A stretch of DNA of 64,000 nt from Aquarana catesbeiana. Taxonomy: Eukaryota; Chordata; Amphibia; Anura; Ranidae. The notes below the pieces were generated by a model. It had not been told where the DNA came from. It was given only the letters and a program-made list of their open reading frames with translations, and searched no databases. This document shows positions 42,047-52,415 of the stretch, piece after piece. Location of the stretch: contig NC_133326.1 in the NCBI RefSeq assembly GCF_042186555.1, forward strand, positions 593,557,790-593,621,789, read 5' to 3'. Numbering within the stretch: the first letter of the stretch is position 1; the number at the start of each line of letters is the position of its first letter. Both the position numbers and the translations under genes were made by a program.

Positions 42047-42971
42047 GTTACATAGTTACATAGTAGGTGAGGTTGAAAAAAGACACAAGTCCATCAAGTC
42101 CAACCTATGTGTGATTATGTGTCAGTATTACATTGTATATCCCTGTATGTTGCGGTCATTCAGGTGCTTATCTAATAGTCTCTTGAAGCTATCGATGCTC
42201 CCCGCTGAGACCACCGCCCGTGGAAGGGAATTCCACATCCATGCCGCTCTTACAGTAAAGAACCCTCTACGCAGTTTAAGGTTAAACCTCTTTTCTTCTA
42301 GTTTTAATGAGTGGCCACGAGTCTTGTTAAACTCTCTTCTGTGAAAAAGTTTTATTTCTATTGTGGGGTCACCAGTACGGTATTTGTATATTGAAATCAT
42401 ATCCCCTCTCAAGCATCTCTTCTCTAGAGAAAATAAGTTCAGTGCTCGCAACCTTTCCTCATAACTAATATCCTCCAGACCCTTTATTAGCTTTGTTGCC
42501 CTTCTTTGTACTCTCTCCATTTCCAGTACATCCTTCCTGAGGACTGGTGCCCAGAACTGGACAGCATACTCTAGGTGCGGCCGGACCAGAGTCTTGTAGA
42601 GTGGGAGAATTATTGTTTTATCTCTGGAGTTGATCCCCTTTTTAATGCATGCCAATATTCTGTTTGCTTTGTAAGCAGCAGCTTGGCATTGCATGTCATT
42701 GCTGAGCCTATCATCTACTAGGACCCCCAGGTCCTTTTCCATCCTATATTCCCCCAGAGGTTCTCCCCCCAGTGTATAGATTGCATTCATATTTTTGCCG
42801 CCCAAATGCATTATTTTACATTTTTCTACATTGAACCTCGTTTGCCATGTATTTGCCCACACCATTTATTTGTTCAGATCTTTTTGCAAGGTTTCCACAT
42901 CCTGCGGAGAAGTTATTGTCCTGCTTAGCTTAGTATCATCTGCAAATACAGAGATTGAACTGTTTATTAGG
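42047..42971 (-). pseudogene. CR1-type LINE, 3' part (RT C-terminus and 3' tail)
   Basis: On the minus strand the frame from 42971 reads S-V-F-A-D-D-T-K-L-S, the catalytic F-A-D-D of RT. It continues, after a stop near 42867, in 42128-42865 with Y-K-A-N-R-I-L, L-Y-K-T-L-V-R-P-H-L-E-Y-A-V-Q-F-W and R-V-Q-R-R-A-T-K-L-I-K-G-L-E, the conserved C-terminal region of CR1-type ORF2. The 3' end carries two TATGTAAC-like octamers (about 42048-42066), the short tandem tail known from CR1. This is the oldest layer at this locus. Confidence 0.85.
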
Positions 42972-44118
42972 GATGAGCTTCGAGTTCAAGTCGAACTCAT
43001 GTTCAACTCGAACATTGAATTTCGAATGCCTCGGAACACCCTTTAAAAGTCTATGGGAGAAATCAAAAGTGCTAATTTTAAAGGCTTATGTTCATGGTAT
43101 TGTCATAAAAAGTGTTTGGGGACCTGGGTCCTGCCCCTGGGGACATGGATCAATGCAAAAAAAGTTTTAAAAATGGCCGTTTTTTCGGGAGCAGTGATTT
43201 TAATAATGCTTAAAGTGAAACAATAAAAGTGTAATATCCCTTTAAATTTCGTATCTGGGGGGTGTCTATAGTATGCCTGTAAAGGGGCACATGTTTCCCA
43301 TGTTTAGAACAGTCTGACAGCAAAATTACATTTCAAAGGAAAAAAAAAAAGTCATTTAAACTACTCGCGGCTATTAATGAATTGCCGGTCTGACAATACA
43401 CATAAAAGTTCATTGATAAAAACCGCATGGGAATTCCCCACAGGGGAACACCGAACCAAAATTAAAAAAAAAAAAAAAAAAGACGTGGGGGTCCCCCTAA
43501 ATTCCATACCAGGCCCTTCAGGTCTGGTATGGAGATTAGGGGGAACCCCGGCCCAAATAATAAAAAAAAAAATGGCATGGGGTCCCCCTCAAAATCTATA
43601 CCAGACCCTTCAGGTCTGGTATGGATTTTAAGGGGAACCCCGCGCCAAATTAAAAAAAAAAAAAAACGGTGTGGGGTCCCCCCAAAGATCCATACCAAAC
43701 CCTTATCTGAGCACGCAACCTGGCAGGCCGCAGGAAAAGAGGGGGGGTGAGAGAGCACCCCCCCTCCTGAACCGTACCAGGCCACATGCCCTCAACATTG
43801 GGAGGGTGCTTTGGGGTAGCCCCCAAAACACCTTGTCCCCATGTTGATGAGGACAAGGGCCTCATCTCCACAACCCTGGCTGGTGGTTGTGGGGTCTGTG
43901 GGCGGGGGGCTTATCGGAATCTGGAAGCCCCCTTTAACAAGGGGACCCCCAGATCCCGGCCCTCCCCCCTGTGTGAAATGGTAAGGGGGTACTTGTACCC
44001 CTACCATTTCACTAAAAAAGTGTCAAAAATGTTAAAAATGACAAGAGAGTTTTTGACAATTCCTTTATTTAAATGCTTCTTCTTTCTTCTTTCTTCCATC
44101 TCCCTTTGGTTTCTTCCT

Positions 44119-44232
44119 CTATCTTCTTCTTCTTCTGGTTCTTCTGGTTCTTCCTCCGGTGTTCTCGTCCGGCATCTTCCTCCGTGACGTTGGCGTCTTC
44201 TTCCCTTCTTCTCCGGGCCGCTCCACATCCAT
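44119..44232 (-). CDS. Short charged ORF in left arm of palindrome copy 1
   Basis: A 37-codon frame starting M-D-V-E-R-P and rich in Arg, Lys, Glu and Thr, with D-E-N-T-G-G-R-T-R. It lies between the arm's TATA-like box (44429-44437) and its poly(A) signal (minus AATAAA at 44064-44069). A related peptide occurs in the arms of copy 2, which supports some conservation, but the frame downstream of residue 8 differs from the right arm. It may be only a repeat-coded peptide. Confidence 0.3.
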   Translation of the reverse strand: MDVERPGEEGKKTPTSRRKMPDENTGGRTRRTRRRRR

Positions 44233-44428
44233 GATGGCATGGAGGGAGGCTCCCACTGTGTGACGATTTTCTCTTCATCTTCTTCTCTTCATCTTCTTCT
44301 CTTCATCTTCTTCTCTTCATCTTCTTCTCTTCATCTTCTTCTCTTCATCTTCTTCTCAGGCCGCTCCGCAACCATGATGGCATGGAGGGAGGCTCCCGCT
44401 GTGTGACGCTTCTCCTCTTCTGACGGTT

Positions 44429-44437
44429 CTTAAATAA
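44429..44437 (-). promoter_or_regulatory. TATA-like box, left arm
   Basis: GTTATTTAAG on the minus strand, preceded on its upstream side by GGCCCCGCCCC (44441-44451). It mirrors the site at 44590-44598 in the right arm, so the centre looks like a divergent promoter. Confidence 0.4.
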
Positions 44438-44589
44438 CGGGGGCGGGGCCACCCGGTGACCCCGCCTCCCTCTGACGCACAGGGACTTGACGGGACTTCC
44501 CTGTGGCATTCCCCGTGACGCCACAGGGAAGTCCCGACAAGTCACCGTGCATCAGAGAGGGGCGGGGTCACTGGGTGGCCAGCCCCCCG

Positions 44590-44598
44590 TTATTTAAG
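44590..44598 (+). promoter_or_regulatory. TATA-like box, right arm
   Basis: TTATTTAAG follows a GGGGCGGGG Sp1-type GC box (about 44558-44567) by about 25 bp. The first ATG, with only a 14-codon frame, is at 44653; the longer ORF starts at 44753. Confidence 0.4.
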
Positions 44599-44752
44599 AA
44601 CTGTCAGAAGAGGAGAAGCGTCACACAGCGGGAGCCTCCCTCCATGCCATCATGGATGCGGAGCGGCCCAAAAAGAAGATGAAGAGAAGAAGATGAAGAG
44701 AAGAAGATGAAGAGAGAAGCGTCACACAGCGGGAGCCTCCCTCCATGCCATC

Positions 44753-44902
44753 ATGGATGCGGAGAGGCCCGAGGAGAAGAAGGGAAGAAGACGCCGACGC
44801 CGCAGAGGAAGATGCCGGACGAGAACACCGGAGGAAGAACCAGAAGAAGAAGAAGATGGAGGAAGAAACCGAAGGAAGATAGAAGAAAGAAGAAGCACCT
44901 AA
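44753..44902 (+). CDS. Short charged ORF in right arm of palindrome copy 1
   Basis: A 49-codon frame starting M-D-A-E-R-P-E-E-K-K, followed by an arginine run, then Glu/Pro and a final basic part. Its stop TAA overlaps the poly(A) signal AATAAA (44902-44907) by one base. GC box, TATA-like box, ATG, stop and AATAAA lie in order within about 350 bp. No domain is recognised and the composition follows the GAA/AGA-rich DNA, so coding is uncertain. Confidence 0.35.
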   Translation: MDAERPEEKKGRRRRRRRGRCRTRTPEEEPEEEEDGGRNRRKIEERRST

Positions 44903-45979
44903 ATAAAGAAATTGTCAAAAACTGTCTCTTGTCATTTTGAACATTTTTGACAGTTTTTTTGTGAAATGGTAGGGGTACTTTTGTACCCCCTTACCATTTC
45001 ACACAGGGGGGAGGGCCGGGATCTGGGGGTCCCCTTGTTAAAGGCGGCTTCAGGATTCCAATAAGCCCCCCACCTGCAGACCCCCACAACCACCGGCCAG
45101 GGTTGTGGGGATGAGGCCCTTGTCCTCATCAACATGGGGACAAGGTGTTTTGGGGGGCTACCCCAAAGCACCCTCCCAATTTTGAGGGCATGTGGCCTGG
45201 TATGGTTCAGGAGGGGGGCGCTCTCTCGTCTCCCCCTCTTTTCCTGCGGCCTGCCAGGTTGCGTGCTCGGATAAGGGTCTGGTATGGATTTTTAGGGGGA
45301 CCCCACGCCATTTTTTTTAAAAATTTTGGCACGGGGTTCCTCTTAAAATCCATACCAGACCTGAAGGGTCTGGTTTAGATTTTGAGGGGGACCCCACGCC
45401 TTTTTTTTTTTTTTTTTTATTTTGGCCGGGGTTCCCGTTAATATCCATACCAGACCTGAAGGGCCTGGTATGGAATTTAGGGGGACCCCCACGTCATTTT
45501 TTTTTTTAAATTTTGGTTCCCCTGTGGGGAATTCCCGTGCCATTTTTATCAATGAACTTTTATGTGTATTGTTGGACCGGCAATTCATTAATAGCCGCGA
45601 GTAGTTTTAAATGACTTTTTTTCCTTTGAAATGCCATTTTGCTGTCAGACTGTTCTAAACACGGGAAACATGCGCCCCTTTACAGGCATACTATAGACAC
45701 CCCCCAGGTACAAAATTTAAAGGAATATTACACTTTTATTGTTTCACTTTAAGCATTATTAAAATCACTGCTCCCGAAAAAACGGCCATTTTCAAACTTT
45801 TTTTTGCATTGATCCTTGTCCCCTGGGGCAGGACCCAGGTCCCCAAACACTTTTTATGACAATAACTTGCATATAAGCCTTTAAAATTAGCACTTTTGAT
45901 TATTCATGTTCGTGTCCCATAGACTTTAACGGTGTTCGCATGTTCGAACGAATGTTTTGCCTGTTCACAAGTTCTGGCA

Positions 45980-46690
45980 ACTCACCTCCTCATAGAAGGT
46001 TAGTAGATTGGGTTGGCAAGAACGATTCTTCATGAATCCATGCTGATTACTGCTAATGATACCGTTCTCATTACTAAAATCTTGTATATAGTCCCTTATC
46101 ATCCCCTCCAAGAGTTTACATACTATTGATGTTAGGCTAACTGGTCTGTAATTCCCAGGGATGTGTTTTGGGCTTTTCTCCAATTAGCTGGTACCATTCC
46201 AGCCAGTAGACTGTCTGTAAAAATTAGGAACAACGGTCTGGCAATCATTTGACTGAGTTCCCTAAGTACCCTCGGATGCAAGCCATCTGGTCCCGGTGAT
46301 TTATTATTGTTAAGTTTCTCAAGTCTAATTTTAATTCTGTCCTCTGTTAACCATGGAGATGCTTCCTGTGTTGTGTCATGAGGATAAACACTGCAGTTTT
46401 GGTTACTGAAGCCCCCCGATTCACTCATGAAGACTGAGGAGAAGAATAAATTCAATACCTTCGCCATCTCCCCATCCTTTGTAACCAGATGTCCTTCCTC
46501 ATTCTTTATGGGGCCAATATGGTCTGTCCTCCTTTTTTACTGTTTACATACTTCTTGGGATTTTTTTTTGCTCTCCTCCGCTATGTGTCTTTCATGTTCT
46601 ATCTTAGCCGTCCTAATTGCACCCTTACATTTCTTGTTGCATTCTTTATAAAGTCTGAATGCTGAGGATGATCCCTCAACCTTGTATTTT
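45980..46690 (-). pseudogene. CR1-type LINE, middle part (start of RT)
   Basis: The minus-strand frames 46132-46467 and 45965-46183 carry V-L-N-L-F-F-S-S-V-F, S-P-G-P-D-G-L-H-P-R-V-L-R-E-L, N-Y-R-P-V-S-L-T-S-I-V-C-K-L-L-E and Q-H-G-F-M-K-N-R-S-C (RT motifs 0 to 3 of CR1). The end at 45980 reads F-Y-E-E-V-S. The next CR1 residues, with the first palm Asp, do not appear on the other side of the palindrome. Confidence 0.85.
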
Positions 46691-47038
46691 TTTTTTTTTT
46701 TTTTTTAATTTCAATATTTCTTTATTATTTTCATTAAAGTGAACAAGATATACCTTTGTTACAATAAGTCGGATGTTCCGACTGGAGCAAGTAATACTAA
46801 AGCATACAAATTAGAGTCAAGTAAAGCTGAGATAAGCACACAAGTCGGACTAAACAGTGGTGGGTAATGCGTAGCGTTGTAACAGAAGAACAAAACAACT
46901 TGATAACTCCAGACGGGGGGAGGGTGTATGGAAAGGAGCACCAGTTAAGTAGGCGACTAGTTACATCGTAGAAAGGGAGTAGATAGGAGAATAAGAGAAA
47001 ATAGAAGAATGAGAGAGATTCGTAACAGGAAAAGTACA

Positions 47039-50000
47039 TCAGGTGGTAACAGTACATTTTGGGTGTGTAAGCCAGACATGCCAGTTATACAAAAACTTTT
47101 CTATATGTAAGTTTTTCCTAGCAACTAGTCTCTCCATTGCACATTGAAGGTTCAAATCTGAAATTGTGTTGGCAATGGATGGAGACTCATTGGTTTTCCA
47201 AAGTTTAGTGATGTTCAGTTTTGCCGCGAGTAGCAGGTGGACTATTACTACTCGCGATCTGGGCGGGAATTTGTCTATTCCAAGGTGTAGTAATGCTAGT
47301 GAGGGATTAGGGGCTGTTGAAACCTGTGATATGACGGAGATTAAGGCAAATATTTGTTTCCAGAATGAGCTTAGAGATTTGCAAAACCACAGTATGTGTG
47401 CTATGGTACCAGAACTTCCACAGGACCTCCAGCAGGTAAGAGGATGTCCAGGGAAGATTTTGGAGAGACGGTAGGGTGTGAGATACCATCTATGAATTGT
47501 TTTTTGGTATGTTTCCCAGTGGTTGGAGCAATGGGAGGCAGTAAAGGTGTGCTTAAAGGCGCGTGTCCACATGTTGGGGGTGGCATCAATGTTTAGTTCT
47601 TCTGTCCATTTTGAGAGAGAAGGTATTTGGGAGTATGGCCGGTTGTCGCTAAGTATAGAGTAGAATGTAGAGATACCATGTTTTGGGTATGTTGTGTGTG
47701 TGTAGAAGTTGTGTATTGGTTCAGGAATTTTGGCCTCAGTAGAGATTTTAGATTTTTGAAGGAAGTGGGAGATCCTCATATATGTAAAGGCTTCAGTATG
47801 GGGGAGGTTGTATTCGTGTTGAAGATTTGTAAAGGTTTTTTGAGTGTTATTGGTGTTGTAGAGATCTGAGATAGTAGTTATCTTTTGTGTCTGCCAGATT
47901 TGTAAGTGTAGATTTGGTATTTGTGACATCAATGTTCTGAGAGGGGTCTGTATTATATGAGACGGGTGGTCTGAGGTTAACGTCTGGGTGAATTTCTTCC
48001 AGACTGTTAGAGAGGCCGTGATTGATGGAGGAGTAGACATTGTGTTAGGAGAGAGACCCGCTGACGTTGCAAGGAGTATGTCGCGCAAAGTATTTGGTTT
48101 GAAGGATGACGATTCTATGATTGACCAGGCCTTATTGGGGCTTGGATGCCACCAGTAGTATAGCTGGTCCAGGATGGAAGCATAATAGTAGCTTTGAATG
48201 TGAGGAAGGCTTACTCCACCTTTTTTGTGATGTCTAGTTAGTATGTATTGAGCGCATCTAGGTGGTTTAGTGTCCCATATAAACCTGGAAAGTTGTTTTT
48301 GTATGGAGGTGAAAAAGGAGTGGGGTGCAGGTAAGATTACTGTGCGAAATAGGTATAGTAGCTTGGGGAGGATTAGCATTTTAAAGGATGCAACTCGTCC
48401 AAGTTTAGAAAGGCCTGTTGTGCGCAGTTGATTTAATAGTTGAGGAAGTAGTTTTTGGAAGGCACGATAATTAAGGTCATAGAGTAGAGGCAGCGAGGGG
48501 GCTAGTTTTATCCCCAAGTATGGGATAGACTGTTTCGTCCATGAATAAGGGAGAGTACTCTCCAGGAGGGACTGTTGTCTATGTGTTAGATTAAGCGGTA
48601 GTATTAGAGACTTGGAAGAATTAATTTTGTAGAAGGAGGCAGAGCTAAATTGAGTGAGGATGTCTTGGATTACAGGCATGGAGTGGGCTGGGTTTGTGAT
48701 CATAAGAATGACATCATCGGCAAATAGGCTGATTTTATGTTCTATGTCATTGTGTTTGATGCCTGAAATGAGCTTGTCCCCTCTAATCTTTGCTGCAAGA
48801 GGTTCCATTATTAGAGCAAAAATAAGAGGGGAGAGCGGACAGCCTTGGCGTGTGCCATTGGAAATCCCAAATGGTGTAGACAGGGTTCCGTCAGTTAACA
48901 CTCTAGCTGAGGGGTTCGAGTAAAGTGAGAGAATGGCCGTTTGGAACCAGCCTGTGATTCCAAATTTGGATAGTACTGCTCTCAGGAATCCCCAGTGCAC
49001 CCTGTCGAACGCCTTCTCTGCGTCTAGGGATAGCAGCAGAGAAGGCGTTCGTGTTTGGGTGACCTGATGAATCAAATCAATGACTCTTCTAGTTGCGTCT
49101 GGGGCTTGTCTGTTCGGCATAAAGCCGACTTGGTCTGGGTGCACTAGAGAGGGAAGACATTTCAACAACCTAGAAGCAATGACCTTAGCAAATATTTTCA
49201 CGTCTGTGTTAAGAAGCGAAATGGGTCTGTAGTTGGATGTGGAAGTAGGGTCTTTCTCTGGTTTGGGAATAGTGGTGATGATTGATCGTAGCATATCAAG
49301 CGGTAGAGAACCAGAGGTGGCAGCAGAGTTGAAGAGGTCAGTAAGGTGGGGGGTGATAAATTTAGCGAATGTTTTGTAAAATTCGTTGGTGTAACCATCT
49401 TCCCCAGGTGATTTGTGGAGAGGAAGGGTGTTGATGGCTTTTAAGACTTCATCATTTGAGAATGGTTGGGAGAGAGCCTCTAGTTGTGTGTGGCTTATAT
49501 TCGGGAGATCAATAGTGGATAGGAAGTTTTGTATGGATTGATCAGTTGGTTGAGGAGTAGCTGTGTCGTGTGAGAGGTTGTAGAGAGAAGAGTAGTAATC
49601 GCTAAAGGCATTAGCTATGTCCTGTGGGTTTGTCAGGAGTTGTTTGGTGGTAGGGTGTTGAAGGGATATTATTTTACTTTTAATGCGTTGGGCTTTGACT
49701 TGCCGAGCTAGTAAAGCGCCAGCTTTATTACCTAAAGCATAGTATTTGGCTTTGGTCAATTTAAGGTTGTTCTCGAATTGAAAAAGCAAAAGTGAGCGGA
49801 GTTTTTGTCGCTGTTCTAAGAGCTCACTGGTTAGTTTATGAGAGGGGGTCATTTTATTCTGGTTTTCTAATAGAGTAATTTGGGAGAGGACCTCGTCAAC
49901 TCGCTTAGACCTCTGGTTTTTAACATTACTGTGAAGTTTAATTAAAATGCCACGCATGTAAGCTTTATATGCTGACCAAAGTACAAACCTATCAGTGTCT

Positions 50001-50815
50001 GGTTGGTTGTTCATTTGAAAATAAGAGTGGTGCTCAGTATTAAGTTTCTGAACAATGTTTGGGTCGGAGATGAGGGAGGCGTCAAGTCTCCATAATCTGG
50101 TTGCCTTAGGTCTGCAATTTCCCACCGTAAGGGAGACAGGTGCATGGTCCGACCAGGAGATGGTTCCATTTTCGGATTTCGTCACGTCCTGGAGGGTGAT
50201 TTTGTCAACAATAAAGAAGTCGATTCGGGAGTATGAGAGTTGAGAAGAGGAAAAATATGAAAAGTCCCGCTCGTTGCTATGGTGGCATCTCCACGGATCG
50301 TAAAGGTCATTGGCTTGAAGAAAGGGGTTTAGAACAGTTCGGCGGTTTCTAGTCTCGGACGTTGTGTCAAGTGTGGAGTCTCCAATAATGTTGAAGTCTC
50401 CTCCCATAAGAAGCCTCCCCTTCCAAAGTCGTGTAATTTTCTTGTAGAGTCGGTGGTGGAATCGTAGTTGCTGTTTGTTTGGGCCATAGACGTTGATCAG
50501 GGTGTAGGTGACTTGATTAATGTCACATAGAAGAATCAGGAAACGGCCATGGGGGTCTGCAATGGATTGATGTAGTTTAAAATGTATTGTGTTCCGTATG
50601 GCAGTGAGGACTCCATTTTTCTTCTTTTGTCCTGAAGCTGAAAAAACCTGGTCGTAATTTTTTAGGGCAAATCTGGGAGTTTTAGCAGAGGCAAAATGAG
50701 TCTCTTGGACGAAGAGGATATCGGCTTTTTGGGTGTTAGCCTCTCTGAGAAGCGCAGATCTTTTCTGCGGGGAGTTTAAGCCCCTTGCGTTAATAGAGAC
50801 TATTTTGAAAGCCAT
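47039..50815 (-). CDS. LINE copy 4 ORF2: endonuclease-reverse transcriptase, intact
   Basis: A 1258-residue ORF. The endonuclease spans about residues 1-230: N-A-R-G-L near 9-13, Q-E-T-H 37-40, G-G-D-F-N 138-142, S-D-H 222-224. RT: S-P-G-E-D-G near 469, N-Y-R-P-I-S-L-L near 528, L-D-A-E-K-A-F-D near 597-604, G-T-R-Q-G-C-P-L-S-P near 654-663, catalytic F-A-D-D 698-701. The C-terminal C-x3-C-x7-H-x4-C (C-W-R-S-C...H-I-L-W-F-C) is the L1-type Cys-His motif. The length matches L1 ORF2 (about 1275). It would cut target DNA and prime reverse transcription there. All catalytic residues are present. Confidence 0.95.
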   Translation of the reverse strand: MAFKIVSINARGLNSPQKRSALLREANTQKADILFVQETHFASAKTPRFALKNYDQVFSASGQKKKNGVLTAIRNTIHFKLHQSIADPHGRFLILLCDINQVTYTLINVYGPNKQQLRFHHRLYKKITRLWKGRLLMGGDFNIIGDSTLDTTSETRNRRTVLNPFLQANDLYDPWRCHHSNERDFSYFSSSQLSYSRIDFFIVDKITLQDVTKSENGTISWSDHAPVSLTVGNCRPKATRLWRLDASLISDPNIVQKLNTEHHSYFQMNNQPDTDRFVLWSAYKAYMRGILIKLHSNVKNQRSKRVDEVLSQITLLENQNKMTPSHKLTSELLEQRQKLRSLLLFQFENNLKLTKAKYYALGNKAGALLARQVKAQRIKSKIISLQHPTTKQLLTNPQDIANAFSDYYSSLYNLSHDTATPQPTDQSIQNFLSTIDLPNISHTQLEALSQPFSNDEVLKAINTLPLHKSPGEDGYTNEFYKTFAKFITPHLTDLFNSAATSGSLPLDMLRSIITTIPKPEKDPTSTSNYRPISLLNTDVKIFAKVIASRLLKCLPSLVHPDQVGFMPNRQAPDATRRVIDLIHQVTQTRTPSLLLSLDAEKAFDRVHWGFLRAVLSKFGITGWFQTAILSLYSNPSARVLTDGTLSTPFGISNGTRQGCPLSPLIFALIMEPLAAKIRGDKLISGIKHNDIEHKISLFADDVILMITNPAHSMPVIQDILTQFSSASFYKINSSKSLILPLNLTHRQQSLLESTLPYSWTKQSIPYLGIKLAPSLPLLYDLNYRAFQKLLPQLLNQLRTTGLSKLGRVASFKMLILPKLLYLFRTVILPAPHSFFTSIQKQLSRFIWDTKPPRCAQYILTRHHKKGGVSLPHIQSYYYASILDQLYYWWHPSPNKAWSIIESSSFKPNTLRDILLATSAGLSPNTMSTPPSITASLTVWKKFTQTLTSDHPSHIIQTPLRTLMSQIPNLHLQIWQTQKITTISDLYNTNNTQKTFTNLQHEYNLPHTEAFTYMRISHFLQKSKISTEAKIPEPIHNFYTHTTYPKHGISTFYSILSDNRPYSQIPSLSKWTEELNIDATPNMWTRAFKHTFTASHCSNHWETYQKTIHRWYLTPYRLSKIFPGHPLTCWRSCGSSGTIAHILWFCKSLSSFWKQIFALISVISQVSTAPNPSLALLHLGIDKFPPRSRVVIVHLLLAAKLNITKLWKTNESPSIANTISDLNLQCAMERLVARKNLHIEKFLYNWHVWLTHPKCTVTT

Positions 50816-51046
50816 TCCGGGAGATTAAAGGTAGTGTGGGTAGACCTGAGGTGAAGGTGGTGAGCAGTAGGCGTGGAACAATCTGCTAGTCCGGCTTTAA
50901 ATGGTAAGGATAGAGGGAGTTGTCGCTTATGTAAAAGAAAAGGGATCCGGATGTAGCTTGATGGAGAGGTGGTTTGTGATTGGCTGGTGCTGGGTTTGGG
51001 TAAAGGGTGATTGTTTAAAAAGGGAGAGCCCAGAAACAAAGAGGAG

Positions 51047-51089
<43 letters not shown>

Positions 51090-51275
51090 AAAGAAAAAAA
51101 CAGAAGGGGTCTGGGCTCAATGTGCAGATACTACTGCAAACAGGCAGTGGGGGCAAGAGATCTTACGTCCACAACGTGGGACAGGGATCTCTGAAGAGGC
51201 AGGCAGGTACTGAATAAAGGCGCTGCAGTTTCCCAGCCATTAGGTGTGTTTAGAGAAGGATATAGGATGTGGCTG
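50816..51275 (-). other. LINE copy 4 inter-ORF spacer with U-rich tract
   Basis: 460 bp between ORF1 and ORF2. On the minus (sense) strand it contains about 43 consecutive T bases (plus-strand A-run about 51047-51087) followed by mixed pyrimidines. The tract lies about 230 bases upstream of the ORF2 start. Its meaning is unknown; it might influence ORF2 translation. Confidence 0.7.
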
Positions 51276-52415
51276 TCAGGCGTTTGGAGGGTCTCCTCCG
51301 GTTTCCATGAGGATTGGAGGTTGATCTGAAGGGAGCGGTGTTTCTTCTGGGATGATATGCCAGTTTCTCAGGAGTGTGAGTCCCATAGGTAAAGTGCGCA
51401 CTGCGTGAGTTTTATTTTGATGCGTAATGAGCAGTTTAGTAGGGAAGCCCCATTTATAGGGAATTTTATGGTTCTGAAGCTCTTTTGTTATAGTCGCCAG
51501 CTGTCTGCGATTTTCCATTGTAGTTTTGGACAAGTCAGCATACAGTGCGATATTAGTGAAAGGGTCAGGGAGTCTTGTTGCTCGTTTGGCAGCGTACATT
51601 ACTTTTTCTTTTACAGTGAAAAAATGGATGCGGGCCAAAACATCTCTGGGGGTGGAAGCAGGGAGGTGAGATGGCTTGGGGAGTCTGTGTGCCCTGTCTA
51701 TTTCCATGTCACGAGTTGTCAGGTCAGGCAAAAGGGTCTGCATCAGGGATTGCAGAAATTGTGTTAGATCAGATGGTTGGATTGACTCTGGGATATTGCG
51801 AAATTTGATATTGTTCCGTCTGGAACGGTCTTCCAAATCTGTGAGTTTCAGATTGATTAGTTGTAATTCATCTTCATGATCCGCAAAGCCATCCACCAGC
51901 TCATTGTGGGCATAAAGCATGTCTCCCATTTTAGCCTCCATTTGTGTAATAGCTTGGTCATGCTTGTTTACTGATATGGATAAAGAGGAGACAGCAGTAG
52001 ATAAATCATTGTACAGTGTTTGCCTCAGGGAGAGTAACATATTCTTCATAGTATTCTCAGACAATGGCTGGTCTGAGGCAGGAAAGGCATCTAATACTGA
52101 TGATTGCTGCGGAGGGGGGAGAGAGAACAGGCAGGGAGTTGTGACAGGCAGGGACTGCTGAGGCTCAGCCGTTCTGAGCCTAGTCTTGGCAGGGCTGGAT
52201 GTCGTGGGTGAATTAGGGGGAGAACACTCACCCTGTAAGACAGAGGGTTGGGGAGGCTCCTGAGACAGCGCGGGGCTCTGGCTGAGATGTGAGGAGAGCC
52301 GCGCTGTTGTTTCCCGGCCGCTGCCGGCGCCATTTTGACCGCTCGTCAGGCAGGGTGAGGGGTAGTAATCCGTCAGTTTCCTGGGGAGTGTGGATGTTTT
52401 CCTCCTCTTCAGCAT
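51276..52415 (-). CDS. LINE copy 4 ORF1 protein, intact
   Basis: A 379-residue ORF with the first ATG 145 bp from the element's 5' end. Residues 1-115 are Ser/Pro/Thr-rich, 120-190 are heptad-like coiled coil. D-L-E-D-R-S-R-R at 193-200 opens the RRM, followed by N-I-P-E-S, D-R-A-H-R and the C-terminal domain (P-R-D-V-L-A-R-I-H-F-F). This is the L1 ORF1 plan. The product should bind element RNA as a trimer. Confidence 0.92.
   Translation of the reverse strand: MLKRRKTSTLPRKLTDYYPSPCLTSGQNGAGSGRETTARLSSHLSQSPALSQEPPQPSVLQGECSPPNSPTTSSPAKTRLRTAEPQQSLPVTTPCLFSLPPPQQSSVLDAFPASDQPLSENTMKNMLLSLRQTLYNDLSTAVSSLSISVNKHDQAITQMEAKMGDMLYAHNELVDGFADHEDELQLINLKLTDLEDRSRRNNIKFRNIPESIQPSDLTQFLQSLMQTLLPDLTTRDMEIDRAHRLPKPSHLPASTPRDVLARIHFFTVKEKVMYAAKRATRLPDPFTNIALYADLSKTTMENRRQLATITKELQNHKIPYKWGFPTKLLITHQNKTHAVRTLPMGLTLLRNWHIIPEETPLPSDQPPILMETGGDPPNA

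Larger units (their letters stand above)
42972..45979. mobile_element. Palindromic foldback-like element, copy 1
   Basis: The left arm (42972-44506, 1.5 kb) and right arm (44521-45979) are reverse complements around a 14-bp spacer (CATTCCCCGTGACG, 44507-44520). The arms differ by indels, mainly in AAG/CTT-rich stretches and poly-A runs. From the centre outward each arm has a GC-rich part, GTTATTTAAG, a GCGTCACACAGCGGGAGCC block, a short basic/acidic ORF, AATAAA, then several CATACCAGACC / GGTCTGGTATGG hairpins and an outer part with TTCGAGTTC repeats. The outermost 80 or so bases of the arms differ. No transposase is present. A second copy starts at 62174. Confidence 0.85.

Noticed and set aside
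42975..43020. Dense TTCGA motifs at the palindrome edge as a regulatory array
   Set aside because: The same short palindromic words occur at the edge of the second copy and are simply part of the element end.
44707..44940. Longer 77-codon frame overlapping the right arm ORF of the palindrome
   Set aside because: It lacks the start M-x-A-E-R-P that recurs in other arms; it is a GAA/AGA-rich alternative frame.
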